From positions 186,001 through 250,000 of the forward strand of contig CAVRIV010000008.1 of the NCBI GenBank assembly GCA_963721335.1: a DNA stretch of 64,000 bases, given 5' to 3'. The notes below the pieces were generated by a model, which did no database searches, was not told the origin of the DNA, and saw nothing but the letters and a program-made list of their open reading frames with translations. Each line of letters starts with the position of its first letter. Position 1 is the first letter of the stretch. Positions 28,880-38,453 of the stretch are shown piece by piece. This stretch comes from CAVXDY01 sp963721335. GTDB taxonomy: Bacteria; Actinomycetota; Thermoleophilia; Miltoncostaeales; Miltoncostaeaceae. Made by a program: the position numbers and the translations under genes.

Positions 28880-29848
28880 GCCCGCCGAGGACGGCCGAGC
28901 GGGTGATCGAGCTCGACGACCGCGTGGCCGTCGAGCTGGCCGGCGAGCAGGACCGGGTGCTGCGGGCGCTGGAGGACCGGCTCGAGCTGGAGATCGCCCT
29001 GCGCGGCAACCGGCTGACGCTGGTCGGCCAGGCGGCGCGGGTGCGCGCGGGCGCCGAGGTGGTGGAGCAGCTCGCCGGGCTGGTGCGCTCGGGGCGGCCG
29101 ATCGCGCCCGGCACGATCGACGCGGTGGCCGACTCGGTCGAGGGCGCCCGAGGCGGTCGGGCTCGATGATGGACGACGTCCTCTGGCGCAACCGCCAGTC
29201 GATCGTGACGCCGCGCACCGCCGGGCAGAAGCGCTACGTGGACGCCATCCGCGAGCAACACGATCACCTTCGGCATCGGGCCGGCCGGCACGGGCAAGAC
29301 CTACCTGGCGGTGGCGATGGCCACGGCCGCGCTCATGCGCCGCGAGGTGGGGCGGATCATCCTCACCCGCCCGGCCGTGGAGGCCGGCGAGCGGCTCGGC
29401 TTCCTGCCCGGCGACCTCGCCGCCAAGGTCGACCCCTACCTGCGGCCGCTGTTCGACGCGCTCTACGACATGCTCGACGCCGAGCGGGTGGAGGCGCTCT
29501 TCGAGCGCGGGCCAGGTCGAGGTGGCGCCCCTGGCCTTCATGCGCGGCCGCACCCTCAACGACAGCTTCATCATCCTCGACGAGGCGCAGAACACCACGC
29601 CCGAGCAGATGAAGATGTTCCTCACCCGGCTCGGCTACGGCTCGCGGATGGTGGTGACCGGCGACATCACGCAGATCGACCTGCCGACGGCGCAGCGGTC
29701 CGGCCTGGTGGCGGTGCCCGACGTGCTGGAGGGCGTGGAGGACATCGCGTTCGTGCGGCTCGACCGCGCGCGACGTGGTGCGCCACCGGCTGGTGCAGCG
29801 GATCGTCGACGCCTACGGAGCGGCCGAGGGCGGCGAGCCGGCAGATGA
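28876..29848 (+). CDS. phoH: PhoH-like ATPase, about six frame breaks
   Basis: The N-terminal KH-like part (LELEIALRGNRLTLVGQAA) precedes the PhoH ATPase: TAGQKRYVDAIRE, Walker A in GPAGTGKTYLAVAMA, VGRIILTRPAVEAGERLGFL, PLAFMRGRTLNDSFIILDEA (Walker B) and QNTTPEQMKMFLTRLG. PhoH proteins sit beside ybeY and era in many bacteria and are linked to RNA metabolism and ribosome biogenesis. Breaks occur near 29149, 29165, 29257, 29512, 29768 and before the stop. The end is an ATGA overlap with ybeY. Confidence 0.88.
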
Positions 29849-30245
29849 TCGAGGTCGAGGCCCGCGGCGAGCGGCGACCCGGCCCGCTGGTGACGCGGCT
29901 CGTCTGGGCGTGCGGGCGGCTCGGGCGTGGAGCGCGCCACGATGGGCCTGATGGTGGTCGGACGCCGACGAGATGGCCGCGATCAACGCCGAGCACCGCG
30001 GACAGGCCCGAGCCCACCGACGTCCTCGCCTTCCCGGTGGACGGGCCCGGAGGCCGCTCGGCTGGCCGCTCGAGGGCCCGCCCCCGGAGCTGGGCGACGT
30101 GGTGATCTGCCCCGACGCCGCCCAGGATCCGCTGGCGACCCTGGCGGTTCACGGGCTCCTGCACCTGCTGGGCTACGACCACGAGGCCGACGATGGAGAG
30201 ATGCTCGCTCTCCAGGACCGCCTGGTCGCGGAGGCGCCGCGGTGA
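29845..30245 (+). CDS. ybeY: Endoribonuclease YbeY, about four frame breaks
   Basis: YbeY is needed for 16S rRNA 3' end maturation and ribosome quality control. The zinc site HGLLHLLGYDHE near the C-terminus is intact, preceded by PTDVLAFPVDGP and GDVVICPDAA. The N-terminus MIEVEARGERRPGPLVTRLV starts at the ATG overlapping phoH. Breaks lie near 29921, 29961, 30003 and 30048, each explained by one extra base. Confidence 0.88.
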
Positions 30246-31062
30246 CGACCTCCCAGAAGCGCCCCCCGCCGGCCCCGCGGAGGAGCCTCCGCCTCCGCCG
30301 CCCCCTCCCGACGCGGCACCCGCGGCGCGGCCGCGCCCCGGTGCCTGCCCCGCCAGGACTCGCTGCGCTGGTCGTTCACCTGGGCGTTCGAGGGCATCGT
30401 CTACGTCCTCCGCACCCAGCGGAACATGCAGATCCACGTGTCGGCCGCGGTCGTCGCCCTGGTCATGGGGCTGCTGCTCGACTTCTCGCGCATCGAGCTC
30501 GCGCGGTGATCGGAGCGCGATCAGCCTGGTGCTGGTGGCGGAGATGATGAACACCGCCGTCGAGGCCGCGATCGACGCCGTGGTCACCACCTACCACCCG
30601 CTCGTGAAGATCGCGAAGGACGTCGCCGCCGGGGCGGTGCTGGTGGCGACCGTGAACGCCCTGGCCATCGGCCTACTTGGTCTTCTACGACCACCTCACC
30701 GACGTCGCCGCAGACCTGCTGGTCGGGCGTGCGCGCTCGCCGATCCACATCGTGGTGGTGGTGATGATCGTGACCGTCATCGCCGTGATCGCGATCAAGG
30801 CCGCCACCGGTCGCGGAACGCCGCTGCGCGGCGGGCCTGCCCTCCGGGCCACGCCGCGGCCGCCTTCGCCGCCTGGGCGGCGATCACGATCGTCGCCGAG
30901 CCGCTCCGCCACGCGGCGCTGGTCTCCACGCTGGCCTTCCTGATGGCGCTGCTGGTGGCGCAGTCGCGGGTCGAGGCCGGCATCCACTCGCTGGTGGAGG
31001 TCGCGGCGGGCGCGGTGCTCGGCACCGGCATCGCGATCGTGATGTTCCAGATCTGGGGCTAG
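30242..31062 (+). CDS. Diacylglycerol/undecaprenol kinase fused to PAP2 phosphatase, several frame breaks
   Basis: The first part is a DgkA-type integral-membrane kinase: LRWSFTWAFEGIVYVLRTQR, NMQIHVSAAVVALVMGL, and the active-site VAEMMNTAVEAAIDAVV, with KIAKDVAAGAVL. After another helix the chain continues into a PAP2 phosphatase: SGHAAAAFAAWAAITI and SRVEAGIHSLVEVAAGAVLG, matching the PSGH and SRxxxxxH motifs. Such a protein could both phosphorylate undecaprenol and remove phosphate from its pyrophosphate, recycling the cell-wall carrier. No stop separates the two parts in the corrected reading. Breaks lie near 30300, 30480-30520, 30675 and 30835. Confidence 0.8.
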
Positions 31063-31065
31063 CCC

Positions 31066-31949
31066 TTGGTTACCGCTCCGGGCTGGTCGCGCTCGCCGGG
31101 CGGCCCAACGTCGGCAAGTCGACGCTCGCGAACGCGCTCGCCGGCCGGCAGGTGGCCGCGGTCTCGCCGCGTCCCCAGACCACCCGCCGGCGGATCACCG
31201 CCGTGGTCGCACGGCGACGACTGGCAGGCGGTGCTGCTCGACCTGCCGGGGTTCCAGCGGCCCGCCGACGGGCTCACGGCGCGGATGCAGGCGACGGTCG
31301 ACCAGAGCCTCGCCGACTGCGACGCCGCCCTCTACGTGCTGAACGCCGCCGAGCCGGTGGGCGGCGGCGACCGCTTCATCGCGGAGCGCCTGAGTGCCTC
31401 GCGGCTGCCCGTGATCACGGTCCTCAACCAGATCGACCGCCTGGACGCCGATCAGATCGCCCTGGCGATCGCCCGCGCCGCGCGGCTGGTGGACTTCGTG
31501 TCGCTGCACCCGGTCAGCGCCCGCGAGGGCGACGGCCTGGACGCCCTGCGCGGCCGACCTGCCGTCGCTGCTCGCCGAGGGCCCGCGCTACTTCCCGGAC
31601 GGAGTCATGGCGACCGACCAGACCGAGGAGGAGCTCGCGGCCGAGCTCATCCGCGAGGCCGCGCTCATGCGCCTGCGGGAGGAGATCCCGCACGCGCTGG
31701 CGGTCGACGTCCAGGAGATCGAGCCGGCACGGCACGGCATCGTCGTGCGCGCCGTCCTGGTCGTGGAGACCGAGTCCCAGAAGGGCGATCGTCGTGGGCC
31801 ACGGCGGCGGGATGATCCGCGACATCGGCTCGGCCGCCCGCTCGGCCCTCGGGCGCCTGTGGGGCACCGAGGTGCACCTCGACCTCATGGTCAGGGTGCG
31901 CAAGCGCTGGCGCGACGACGAGTCGATGCTGACCCGCCTCGGTCTGTGA
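31066..31949 (+). CDS. era: GTPase Era, about four frame breaks
   Basis: Era binds 16S rRNA and couples ribosome assembly to the cell cycle. Walker A is GRPNVGKSTLANALAGR, followed by SPRPQTTRRRITAVV (switch I), LLDLPGFQRPADGL (DxxG), VLNQIDRLD (NKxD variant), and the KH domain with SQK and GHGGGMIRDIGSAARS, ending HLDLMVRVRKRWRDDE. Breaks lie at the very start (about 31072) and near 31210, 31555 and 31785. The exact start is uncertain for that reason; TTG 31066 is a candidate. Confidence 0.9.
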
Positions 31950-31950
31950 C

Positions 31951-31981
31951 TTGACTTAAAGTGCACTTGAAGGTGCACCAT
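31951..31981 (+). promoter_or_regulatory. MerR-type promoter/operator before the DUF5519 gene
   Basis: TTGACT (31951-31956) is followed after 19 bp by the weak -10 candidate CACCAT (31976-31981). The spacer holds the 18 bp dyad CTTAAAGTGCACTTGAAG, whose centre AAGTGCACTT (31959-31968) is a perfect palindrome. A strong -35, a 19 bp spacer and a dyad inside the spacer are hallmarks of promoters activated by MerR-family regulators. No merR gene is in the window. Confidence 0.55.
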
Positions 31982-32014
31982 GGTCCGCAGAGCCCCGCGA
32001 CCCGAGGAGAGACC

Positions 32015-32365
32015 ATGCCACCGACACCCAGCGAGCGGATCACCGAGGAGGTCACCTCCTGGCCGGGAGTGGAGGCGGGCCACGGTCGTCGCGGCGAGTT
32101 CGCGTTCACGGTCGGCCGACGGGAGATCGGCCACCTGCATGGCGACCGCGCCGCCCACTTCTCCTTCCCGAAGCAGGTCTGGGCCGAGCTGTTCGAGCAG
32201 GGCCGCATCGGATATCACCCCGTCTTCCCCGGTCGGCAGGGCCCGGCCGCCCGGAGGATCGAGGACGAGGCGGACGTTCAGGACGTGATCGCGCTGCTGC
32301 GCGTGAACTACGACCGCGTGGTCGCCCGCTACGGCCTCCCGGTCTCATACCCGGGCGCCGCCTGA
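32015..32365 (+). CDS. DUF5519 (luciferase family) protein
   Basis: The 116-residue protein reads MPPTPSERITEEVTSWPGV, then GRREIGHLHGDRAAHFSFP and the C-terminal VIALLRVNYDRVVARYG. This is the small domain called DUF5519 or luciferase family, of unknown function. The start is well supported: GAGGAGA lies 5 nt upstream of the ATG. It is transcribed from its own promoter with the MerR-like layout and is intact in an error-rich neighbourhood. It converges on the phosphatase gene with a 4 nt gap. Confidence 0.8.
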   Translation: MPPTPSERITEEVTSWPGVEAGHGRRGEFAFTVGRREIGHLHGDRAAHFSFPKQVWAELFEQGRIGYHPVFPGRQGPAARRIEDEADVQDVIALLRVNYDRVVARYGLPVSYPGAA

Positions 32366-32369
32366 AGGG

Positions 32370-32933
32370 TCAGCAGTTCCAGCGCCGTAGGGCCGGCTCC
32401 TCGTGCTCCTCGCCGAGCACGCTGATGGTCCCGGTGTCGAGCGTGAAGTGGCGCCCGTCCCGCACCGGGAGCCCCAGCCAGCGGGCCGCCAGCGCGCGCA
32501 GGGCGTGTCCGTGGCCGAAGACGAGCACCGGCCCGTCGGTCGCGCGGACGTCGGCGATCACCGCGTCGAGCCGCGCCGCCACCTCACCGTCCGTCTCGCC
32601 GCCCGGCGTCTCGTGCGTCCACACGGTCCACGCCCGCACCGAGCGCCGGATCTCAGGGGTGGTCACGCCCTCGTAGTCGCCGTAGTCCCACTCCACGAGC
32701 CGGGCGTCGGGGACGGCGTGGGCGAAGCCGGCGAGGGCCGCCGTGCGGCGGGCGCGCTCGCGCGGGCTGGTGAGCACCCGCGCGAAGGGGATGCCGGCCA
32801 GCCGGGGGGCCAGCTTCAGCGCCGCCTCCTCGCCCGCCGGCGTCAGCGGAAGGTCGGTGGTGCTGGTGTGCCGCCCCGTGCGGCTCCACTCGGTCTCGCC
32901 GTGCCGCACCAGCCAGAGCTCGTGGGCCGCCAT
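32370..32933 (-). CDS. Histidine phosphatase superfamily protein
   Basis: The 187-residue protein has the phosphoglycerate-mutase-like core: LWLVRHGETEWSRTGRHTS (RHGE with catalytic His), LTSPRERARRTAALAG, VEWDYGDYEG, and the second catalytic His in VLVFGHGHALRALAARWLG. It probably dephosphorylates a small metabolite; the substrate is unknown. The reading is intact. The start overlaps the stop of the upstream glycosylase gene (TGATG), indicating an operon. Confidence 0.87.
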   Translation of the reverse strand: MAAHELWLVRHGETEWSRTGRHTSTTDLPLTPAGEEAALKLAPRLAGIPFARVLTSPRERARRTAALAGFAHAVPDARLVEWDYGDYEGVTTPEIRRSVRAWTVWTHETPGGETDGEVAARLDAVIADVRATDGPVLVFGHGHALRALAARWLGLPVRDGRHFTLDTGTISVLGEEHEEPALRRWNC

Positions 32934-33790
32934 CACCCGAGCAGCCGGCTCATGCGGCGGTCGCGGTAGACGCGGCCGCCGGTCTGGCAGGTCGGGCAGT
33001 AGACGAGCTCGTAGTCGGCGAAGGACACCCGCTCGAGGGTCGTTCCGCAGCGCAGGCATGGCTCGCCCGCGTGGCCGTGGACCGCGGTCACTCGCGCCTC
33101 CCGGTTGGGCATGTCGGTGTCGATGCGCGTCCGGGCGCGGTCGAGCGCCTGGCCGAGGACCGTGTCGGCCGCCGCGGCGAGCCGGGCCACCTCGTCGTCG
33201 TCGAGGGAGCCGGCGCGGGCGAAGGGCGCGAGGCGCGCGGCCCACATGATCTCGCTGGCGTAGGCGCGGCCGATGCCCGCCACCCGCCGCCCGTCGCGCA
33301 GCGCCGTGTGGAGCACCGCTCCCGGCCCGCCGAGGGCGATCGCGCCACGCCTCGGGATCCAGGCCGAGCGGCTCGGGCCCGAGTCGGGCCAGCGGGACGG
33401 TGCGCGGCCAGCCCCTCGGGGTCGAGGAGGTGCGCGGACGCGCGCCGCGGGTCGAGAGCTCGCGCAGGCGCAGGACCTCGACCCTGCGCCCACGTCGATG
33501 TCGAGGGCGGCCGTGCGCCCGGGGCGGCCCGCCGGGTCGCGGCGCGAGCCCGAGGCGCCCGGCCTGCATCAGGTGCACGACGAGGGTGAGGCCGCCCTCC
33601 GCGTCCACGCCGACGAGCTTGCCCCGCCGCCACACGCGCTCGACGTGGCGGCCCACGAGGTCGCCCAGCGGGCGGCTCGGCGGTCTTCAGCGTGGCCGGG
33701 TGCGTACGCGCGGACGCCCTCGATCGCCCGTCCGGCGAGCGCCCGGTCGAGACCCTCGGCCAGCGCCTGCAGCTCGGGCAGCTCAGGCAC
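32933..33790 (-). CDS. Fpg/Nei family DNA glycosylase, several frame breaks
   Basis: The start GTG gives PELPELQALAEGLDRAL, so Pro-Glu directly after the initiator is present as the catalytic pair of Fpg/Nei enzymes. HLMQAGRLGL follows, then the H2TH region RVAGIGRAYASEIMWAARL, and the C-terminal zinc finger CLRCGTTLERVSF with CPTCQTGG. It removes oxidised bases and nicks the strand. The N-terminal half has frame breaks near 33690, 33650, 33540-33500 and 33400; the last 150 residues are clean. Whether it is Fpg or Nei is not decided by the sequence I can read. Confidence 0.85.
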
Positions 33791-33813
33791 GGGCGCGTCC
33801 TCGGGGGCGCCGC

Positions 33814-33819
33814 TATACT
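33814..33819 (+). promoter_or_regulatory. Candidate -10 element of deoC, leaderless type
   Basis: TATACT ends 7 nt before ATG 33827. It is the best -10 match in the window and lies in the divergent gap between the glycosylase gene and deoC. Confidence 0.55.
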
Positions 33820-33826
33820 CGTCCCG

Positions 33827-34567
33827 ATGACCGCGCCTCCGCGCGCCGCGCTCTGCTGATGCGGGCCGAGGATCTCACCAAGACGCTCGATCAGACGGTC
33901 CTCGCCGCCCGACACAACCGCACGCGGACATCGAGCGGGCGTGCGCCGACGCGCGCGATCACCACTTCGCGGCGCTCTGCTGCGATCCGCAGTTCGTGCC
34001 GCTCGATGGCCGAGCTGCTGCGCGGCTGTGACGTGAAGACCTGCGCCGTGCATCGACTTCCCCGTCGGGACGTCCTCGAACCGCCAACGCGCGCGCGCTG
34101 GCCGCCGACCGCGCGGTCGCGGAGGGCGCCGACGAGCTCGACGTGGTCATGAACTACCAGCGCGATGCTGGCAGGTGACTTCCGGGCGTGCGCGACGATC
34201 TCCTCCGGGTCGTGCGCGCCGTGCGCGGCCGGGCGGCCAACGACGCGCGCGGGGACGTGCTGGTGAAGGTCATCATCGAGGCGCCGCTGATGGACGACAA
34301 GCTGAAGCGCCTCGCCTGCAAGATCGTCTACGACGTGGGCGCCGACTTCGCGAAGACCTGCACGGGCGTCGGGCACCCACGCCACCGTGCACGACGTGGA
34401 GCTGATGCGCGACGCCCTGCCCGAGGGCGTCGGGGTGAAGGCGGCCGGGGGCGTGCGCACGCTCGAGGCCGTCCAGGCGATGATCGGCGCCGGTGCCGCG
34501 CGGGTCGGCACGTCGTCGGCGGTGCTGGTCATGGCCGAGCTCGCACGCGCTGAACGGCGACGTCTGA
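33827..34567 (+). CDS. deoC: Deoxyribose-phosphate aldolase, about five frame breaks
   Basis: DeoC splits deoxyribose 5-phosphate into acetaldehyde and glyceraldehyde 3-phosphate. The pieces are MRAEDLTKTLDQTVLA, HFAALCCDPQFVPL-like residues, CDVKTCAV, ADELDVVMNY, VLVKVIIEAPLMDDKLK (Lys of the Schiff base region), DFAKTCTGV and VGVKAAGGVRTLEAVQAMI. ATG 33827 fits the -10 element, but a shift is then needed before ATG 33859. Further breaks lie near 33920, 34000, 34055, 34160 and 34375. The stop is taken as the TGA at 34565-34567, after LNGDV. Confidence 0.85.
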
Positions 34568-34625
34568 GGTCGCCGCGGGAGCCGACGCCGAGATCGGAGC
34601 GCCCGCCGCCGAGCGGGCGGCGCGG

Positions 34626-34939
34626 GTGCGCTTCGGCGCCGACGGCCTGGTGCCCGCCGTGGTCCAGGACGCCGACCACGGGCCGGGTGCTGACGCAGGC
34701 CTGGATGAACCGGGAGTCGCTGGAGCGGACGCTCGAGCGCGGCGAGACCTGGTTCTGGAGCCGCTCCCGCCAGGAGCTGTGGCGCAAGGGCGCCACGAGC
34801 GGCAACACGCAGGCGGTGCGCGCGGTCATGCTCGACTGCGACGACGACGCGCTGCTGGTGCTGGTCGACCAGACCGGCGTCGCCTGCCACACCGGGGCGC
34901 CGAGACCTGCTTCCACGAGCCCCTGCAGCGAGGCTCCTC
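34626..34939 (+). CDS. hisI: Phosphoribosyl-AMP cyclohydrolase, ends uncertain
   Basis: HisI opens the adenine ring of phosphoribosyl-AMP in histidine synthesis. The family core is clear: RVLTQAWMNRESLERTLERG, FWSRSRQELWRKGATSGNTQ, and the zinc-binding LDCDDDALLVLVDQTGVACH with GAETCFHEP. Frame breaks occur near 34676 and 34902. GTG 34626 is the first credible start, but in-frame sequence continues 60 nt upstream and the true start may be hidden by an indel. The stop is not readable in frame, so I end it at the hisE start. Confidence 0.85.
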
Positions 34940-35254
34940 GTGCCCGAGACGTTCGCCGCCCTCGCCGACCTCGAGCGGACCGTGGCCGAGCGCGCCGAGG
35001 CCGCCGACCCCGACGTCCTCGTACACGGCCCGCCTGCTCGCCAAGGGCATCGACACCGTGTGCAAGAAGGTGGGGGAGGAGGCGACCGAGGTGGTCCTCG
35101 CCGCCAAGGGGCGCGGAGCACGGCCAGGTCGTCTACGAGAGCGCCGACCTGCTCTACCACCTGGCCGTGCTCTGGCGGGCGAGCCGGGGTGAGCCTCGAC
35201 GAGGTCGCCGCCGAGCTGGCCTCGCGGCGCACGCCCGCCGAGGGCGGGTCGTGA
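34940..35254 (+). CDS. hisE: Phosphoribosyl-ATP pyrophosphatase, about three frame breaks
   Basis: HisE removes pyrophosphate from phosphoribosyl-ATP, the step before HisI. The pieces are PETFAALADLERTVAERAEA, the family core SYTARLLAKGIDTVCKKVGE with EEATEVVLAAKG, and VVYESADLLYHLAVLW, ending in GVSLDEVAAELASR. Breaks lie near 35025, 35115 and 35188. It is adjacent to hisI and its TGA overlaps the trpE start (GTGA), so histidine and tryptophan genes appear cotranscribed. Confidence 0.87.
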   Translation: MPETFAALADLERTVAERAEAADPDVLVHGPPARQGHRHRVQEGGGGGDRGGPRRQGARSTARSSTRAPTCSTTWPCSGGRAGVSLDEVAAELASRRTPAEGGS

Positions 35255-36799
35255 CCCGCCTGCGCCTGGAGGTGCCCGCCGCGCGCCGGCACGCAGGCTC
35301 GACGGTCAGCCCGAGCCTCGACGAGGTGCGCGCGCATGGCCGGCACCGCACGGCCAGGTCCCGCTGGTCGCACACGCTACATCGCCGACTGCGAGACCCC
35401 GGTCAGCGCGTTCCTCAAGCTGCGCGACGGCGGGCCGGCCTTCCTGCTCGAGTCGGTCGAGCACGGCGCGCCTCGGGCGCTACTCGATGATCGGCGTCCG
35501 GCCCCAGGCGGTCATCCGCGGCGTCGACGGCGGACTGGTGGAGACCGACGAGCGACGGCGAGGTGCGCGTCCTGGACGCGACCGACCCGTTCGGCGCCGT
35601 CGAGGACGTCGTCGCACGGGTGCGGATGGCGCCGCCCGCCCGAGCCGCTCGCCTTCTGGGGCGGCGCGGTCGGCTACTTCGGCTACGACCTCGTGCGCAC
35701 GGTGGAGCGCCTGCCCGACGCGCCGCCCGACGACCGGCGGCTGCCCGACCTGATCGCCCTCGTCACCGGGCCGGTCGTCGTCTTCGACCACCTGACGCCG
35801 CTCGCTCACGATCGTCGCGCCCTGCCCGCTGGAGCCGGACGCCGACCCCGAGGCGCGCCTACTGGCGCACGGTCGCGACCGTCGCCGAGCTCAAGGGGCG
35901 CCTCTCGGGCCCCGTGCCCCGGCCGCCCGAGCGCGAGGGCGAGCCGGTTCTCGGCCCGGTCACGAGCAACTTCGACGCGCGAGGACTTCGAGGCCGCGGT
36001 CGAGCGGGCGCGGGAGTACATCTTCGCCGGCGACGCCTTCCAGGTCGTGCCGTCGCAGCGCTTCTCGGCGCCGATGTCGCCTCGATCCGTTCGCCGTCTA
36101 CCGCGGCCTGCGCACGGTCAACCCGTCGCCGTACATGTACTTCCTCGAGACCGCCGAGGTGACGCTGGTGGGCTCGTCGCCCGAGCTGCTGGTGAAGGTG
36201 GAGGACGGCGCCGTGGAGATGCACCCGATCGCGGGCAGCCGGCCGCGCGGGGCCGACGAGGAGGAGGACGAGCGGCTCACGGAGGAGCTGCTCGCCGACC
36301 CAAGGAGCGGGCCGAGCACGTGATGCTGGTCGACCTCGGCCGCAACGACCTCGGGCCGGGTGTCGGAGATCGGGACCGTGCGGGTGACCGAGCTGATGGA
36401 CGTGCGCCGCTACAGCCACGTGATGCACATCGAGAGCTCGGTGGTGGGCCGTCTCGCGGCCGGGCAGACGGGCGCTCGGACGCGCTGCGGGCCACGTTCC
36501 CGGCGGGCACCCTGTCGGGCGCGCCCAAGGTGCGCGCGATGGAGATCATCGACGAGCTGGAGCCCACCAGGCGCGGCCCCTACGGCGGCGCGGTCGGCTG
36601 GCTCGGCTGGGACGGGAGCCTCGACACCTGCATCACCATCCGCACCATCGTGTGCCGCGACGGCGTGGCGCACGTCCAGGCCGGCGCCGGGATCGTGGCC
36701 GACTCGGTGCCCGCGGCGACCGAGTACGAGGAGACCCAGAACAAGGCGGCGGCGCTCTTCCGGGCCATCGAGGTCGCCGCCGGCCAGAGCGACTGGTAG
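35251..36799 (+). CDS. trpE: Anthranilate synthase component I, many frame breaks
   Basis: TrpE makes anthranilate from chorismate. Pieces in order: VSPSLDEVRA, ADCETPVSAFLKLRDGGPAF, FWGGAVGYFGYDLVRTVERL, EAAVERAREYIFAGDAFQVV, NPSPYMYFLETAEVTLVGSS, MHPIAGSRPRGADEEED, HVMLVDLGRNDLG, AGTLSGAPKVRAMEIIDELE and the intact C-terminus CITIRTIVCRDG. Breaks are near 35295, 35360, 35480, 35550, 35640, 35830-35865, 35980, 36080, 36300, 36360 and 36470. The start at GTG 35251 overlaps hisE. trpG follows with an AGGGGAGG SD. Confidence 0.9.
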
Positions 36800-36810
36800 G
36801 GGAGGATTCG

Positions 36811-37386
36811 GTGCCGCGGGTCGTGCTGATCGACAACTACGACAGCTTCACCTACAACCTGGTCCAGTACCTCGGGGAGCTCGGGGCCGAGGTGACGGTG
36901 CACCGCCACGACGCCATCGACGTGGCCGGCGTCGAGGCGCTGCGCGCCGACCCACCTGGTGGTCTCGCCGGGCCCGAAGACACCCGACGAGGCCGGCATC
37001 TCGGTGGAGGCGATCCGCGAGCTCGCGGGCCGGGTGCCGATCCTCGGCGTGTGCCTGGGCCACCAGGCCATCGGCCAGGCCTTCGGCGGACGGGTGGTGC
37101 GCGGCCGCGAGCCGGTGCACGGCAAGACCAGCCACATCCACCACGACGGGCGGACGGTCTTCGCCGGGCTGCGAGAACCCGATGGTCGCCACCCGCTACC
37201 ACTCGCTGGTGGTGCACCCGGACCTGGCGCCCGACCTCGAGCGCACCGCGTGGTGCGACGGCGACGTCGTGATGGGCGTCCGCCACCGCACGCTGCCGGT
37301 CGAGGGCGTGCAGTTCCACCCCGAGTCGATCCTCACCGGCTCGGGCAAGGCGCTGCTCGTCAAACTTCCTCACCCTGTCCGCGTAG
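36811..37386 (+). CDS. trpG: Anthranilate synthase component II (glutamine amidotransferase), three frame breaks
   Basis: TrpG supplies ammonia from glutamine to TrpE. VVLIDNYDSFTYNLVQYLGE starts the class I amidotransferase, VSPGPKTPDEAGIS follows, the nucleophile Cys is in ILGVCLGHQAIGQAFGG, and the His-Glu pair is in GVQFHPESILTG. Breaks lie near 36955, 37175 and 37363. With the extra A at 37363 removed the protein ends NFLTLSA at TAG 37384-37386. A strong AGGGGAGG SD lies before the GTG. Confidence 0.92.
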
Positions 37387-37390
37387 GCTC

Positions 37391-37396
37391 TAAGGT
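37391..37396 (+). promoter_or_regulatory. Candidate internal -10 element before trpD, leaderless type
   Basis: TAAGGT ends 7 nt before the trpD GTG, in the 17 bp gap after trpG. The spacing equals the other leaderless candidates, so trpDC may also be transcribed separately. Confidence 0.35.
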
Positions 37397-37403
37397 CGAT
37401 CCG

Positions 37404-38453
37404 GTGCCCTCCGCGGTGATCTCCGAGTCGATCGACCGCCTGCTCGCCGGCGAGGACCTCGGCCGCGACGGCGCCGCGGCGGCCCTCGACGCGTCATGTC
37501 GGGCGACGCGGGCGACGCCCAGACGGCGGGCTTCCTGATCGCGCTGCGGGCGAAGGGGGAGACGCGCCGACGAGCTCGCCGGGCTCGCCGAGACGATCCG
37601 GGCCCGCGCCGAGCGCGGTGGCGGCGCCCGAGCGGTCCCTGCATCGACACCTGCGGCACCGGGGGCGGGCGCCCGACGCTTCAACGTCTCCACGACCGCC
37701 ACGTTCGTGGTCGCCGGGGCCGGCGTCGCGGTGGCCAAGCACGGCAACCGCTCGGCTCGACCTCGAAGAGCGGCAGCGCGGACGTGCTGGAGGCGCTCGG
37801 GCGCGCGCATCGACCTCGACCCCGACGCGGTCGCGCGGTGCCTCGAGGAGACCGGCCTCGGCTTCATGTTCGCCCCCGCCCACCACCCGGCGTTCAAGCA
37901 CATCGTCCCGGTGCGCCGGGCCCTCGGGGTGCGGACGGTCTTCAACCTGCTCGGGCCCGCTCACCAACCCGGCCGGCGCCCCGCGCCAGCTGCTGGGCGT
38001 GAGCGACCAGGCCTATCTCGCAGCGGCTGGCCGAGGCGCTCTTCGAGCTGGGCAGCGAACGGGCGCTGGTGGTCCGCGGCCGCGACGGGATGGACGAGCT
38101 GTCCACCGGCGGCCGTGAACGACGTGGTGGAGGTGGGCGGCGAGGGCGTGCGCGCGGGGACCGTGGACCCCGCGGAGCTCGGCTTCGAGCCCCCCGCCGA
38201 CGGCGAGATCGCCGGGGGCGATCCGGCGTACAACGCCGAGGTGCTGCGGTCGGTGCTGTCGGGGGCGGCCGGGCGCCCCCGCGACCTCGTGGTGCTGAAC
38301 GCGGCCGCCGGCATCTGGCTGGCCGGGATCGCACCGTCGCTGGAGGCGGCGCTGCCCGTGGCGGCCGAGAGCATCGACAGCGGCGCCGCGGGCGATCGGC
38401 TCGAGGCCTTCGTCGGCGTGACCCGGCGGCTCGCGGTGGGCGCCGCCGGTCTG
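37404..38453 (+). CDS. trpD: Anthranilate phosphoribosyltransferase, about ten frame breaks
   Basis: TrpD joins anthranilate to phosphoribosyl pyrophosphate. Pieces: SAVISESIDRLLAGEDL, SGDAGDAQTAGFLIALRAKG, DTCGTGGGRP, FVVAGAGVAVAKHGNRS, SKSGSADVLEALG, GLGFMFAPAHHPAFKHIVPV, RALGVRTVFNLLGP, GRDGMDELSTGG, and intact from VNDVVEVGGEGVRAG on. Breaks lie near 37493, 37563, 37615, 37653, 37680, 37758, 37800, 37962, 38025 and 38118. The frame runs on into trpC without a stop; a TGA overlapping the trpC ATG (38452-38454) would be used if one extra base near 38449 is an error. Confidence 0.9.

Noticed and set aside
24590..38120. Mass pseudogenisation of housekeeping genes
   Set aside because: Every motif is kept across the shifts, and several of the genes are essential. 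Uneven consensus quality explains the pattern better.
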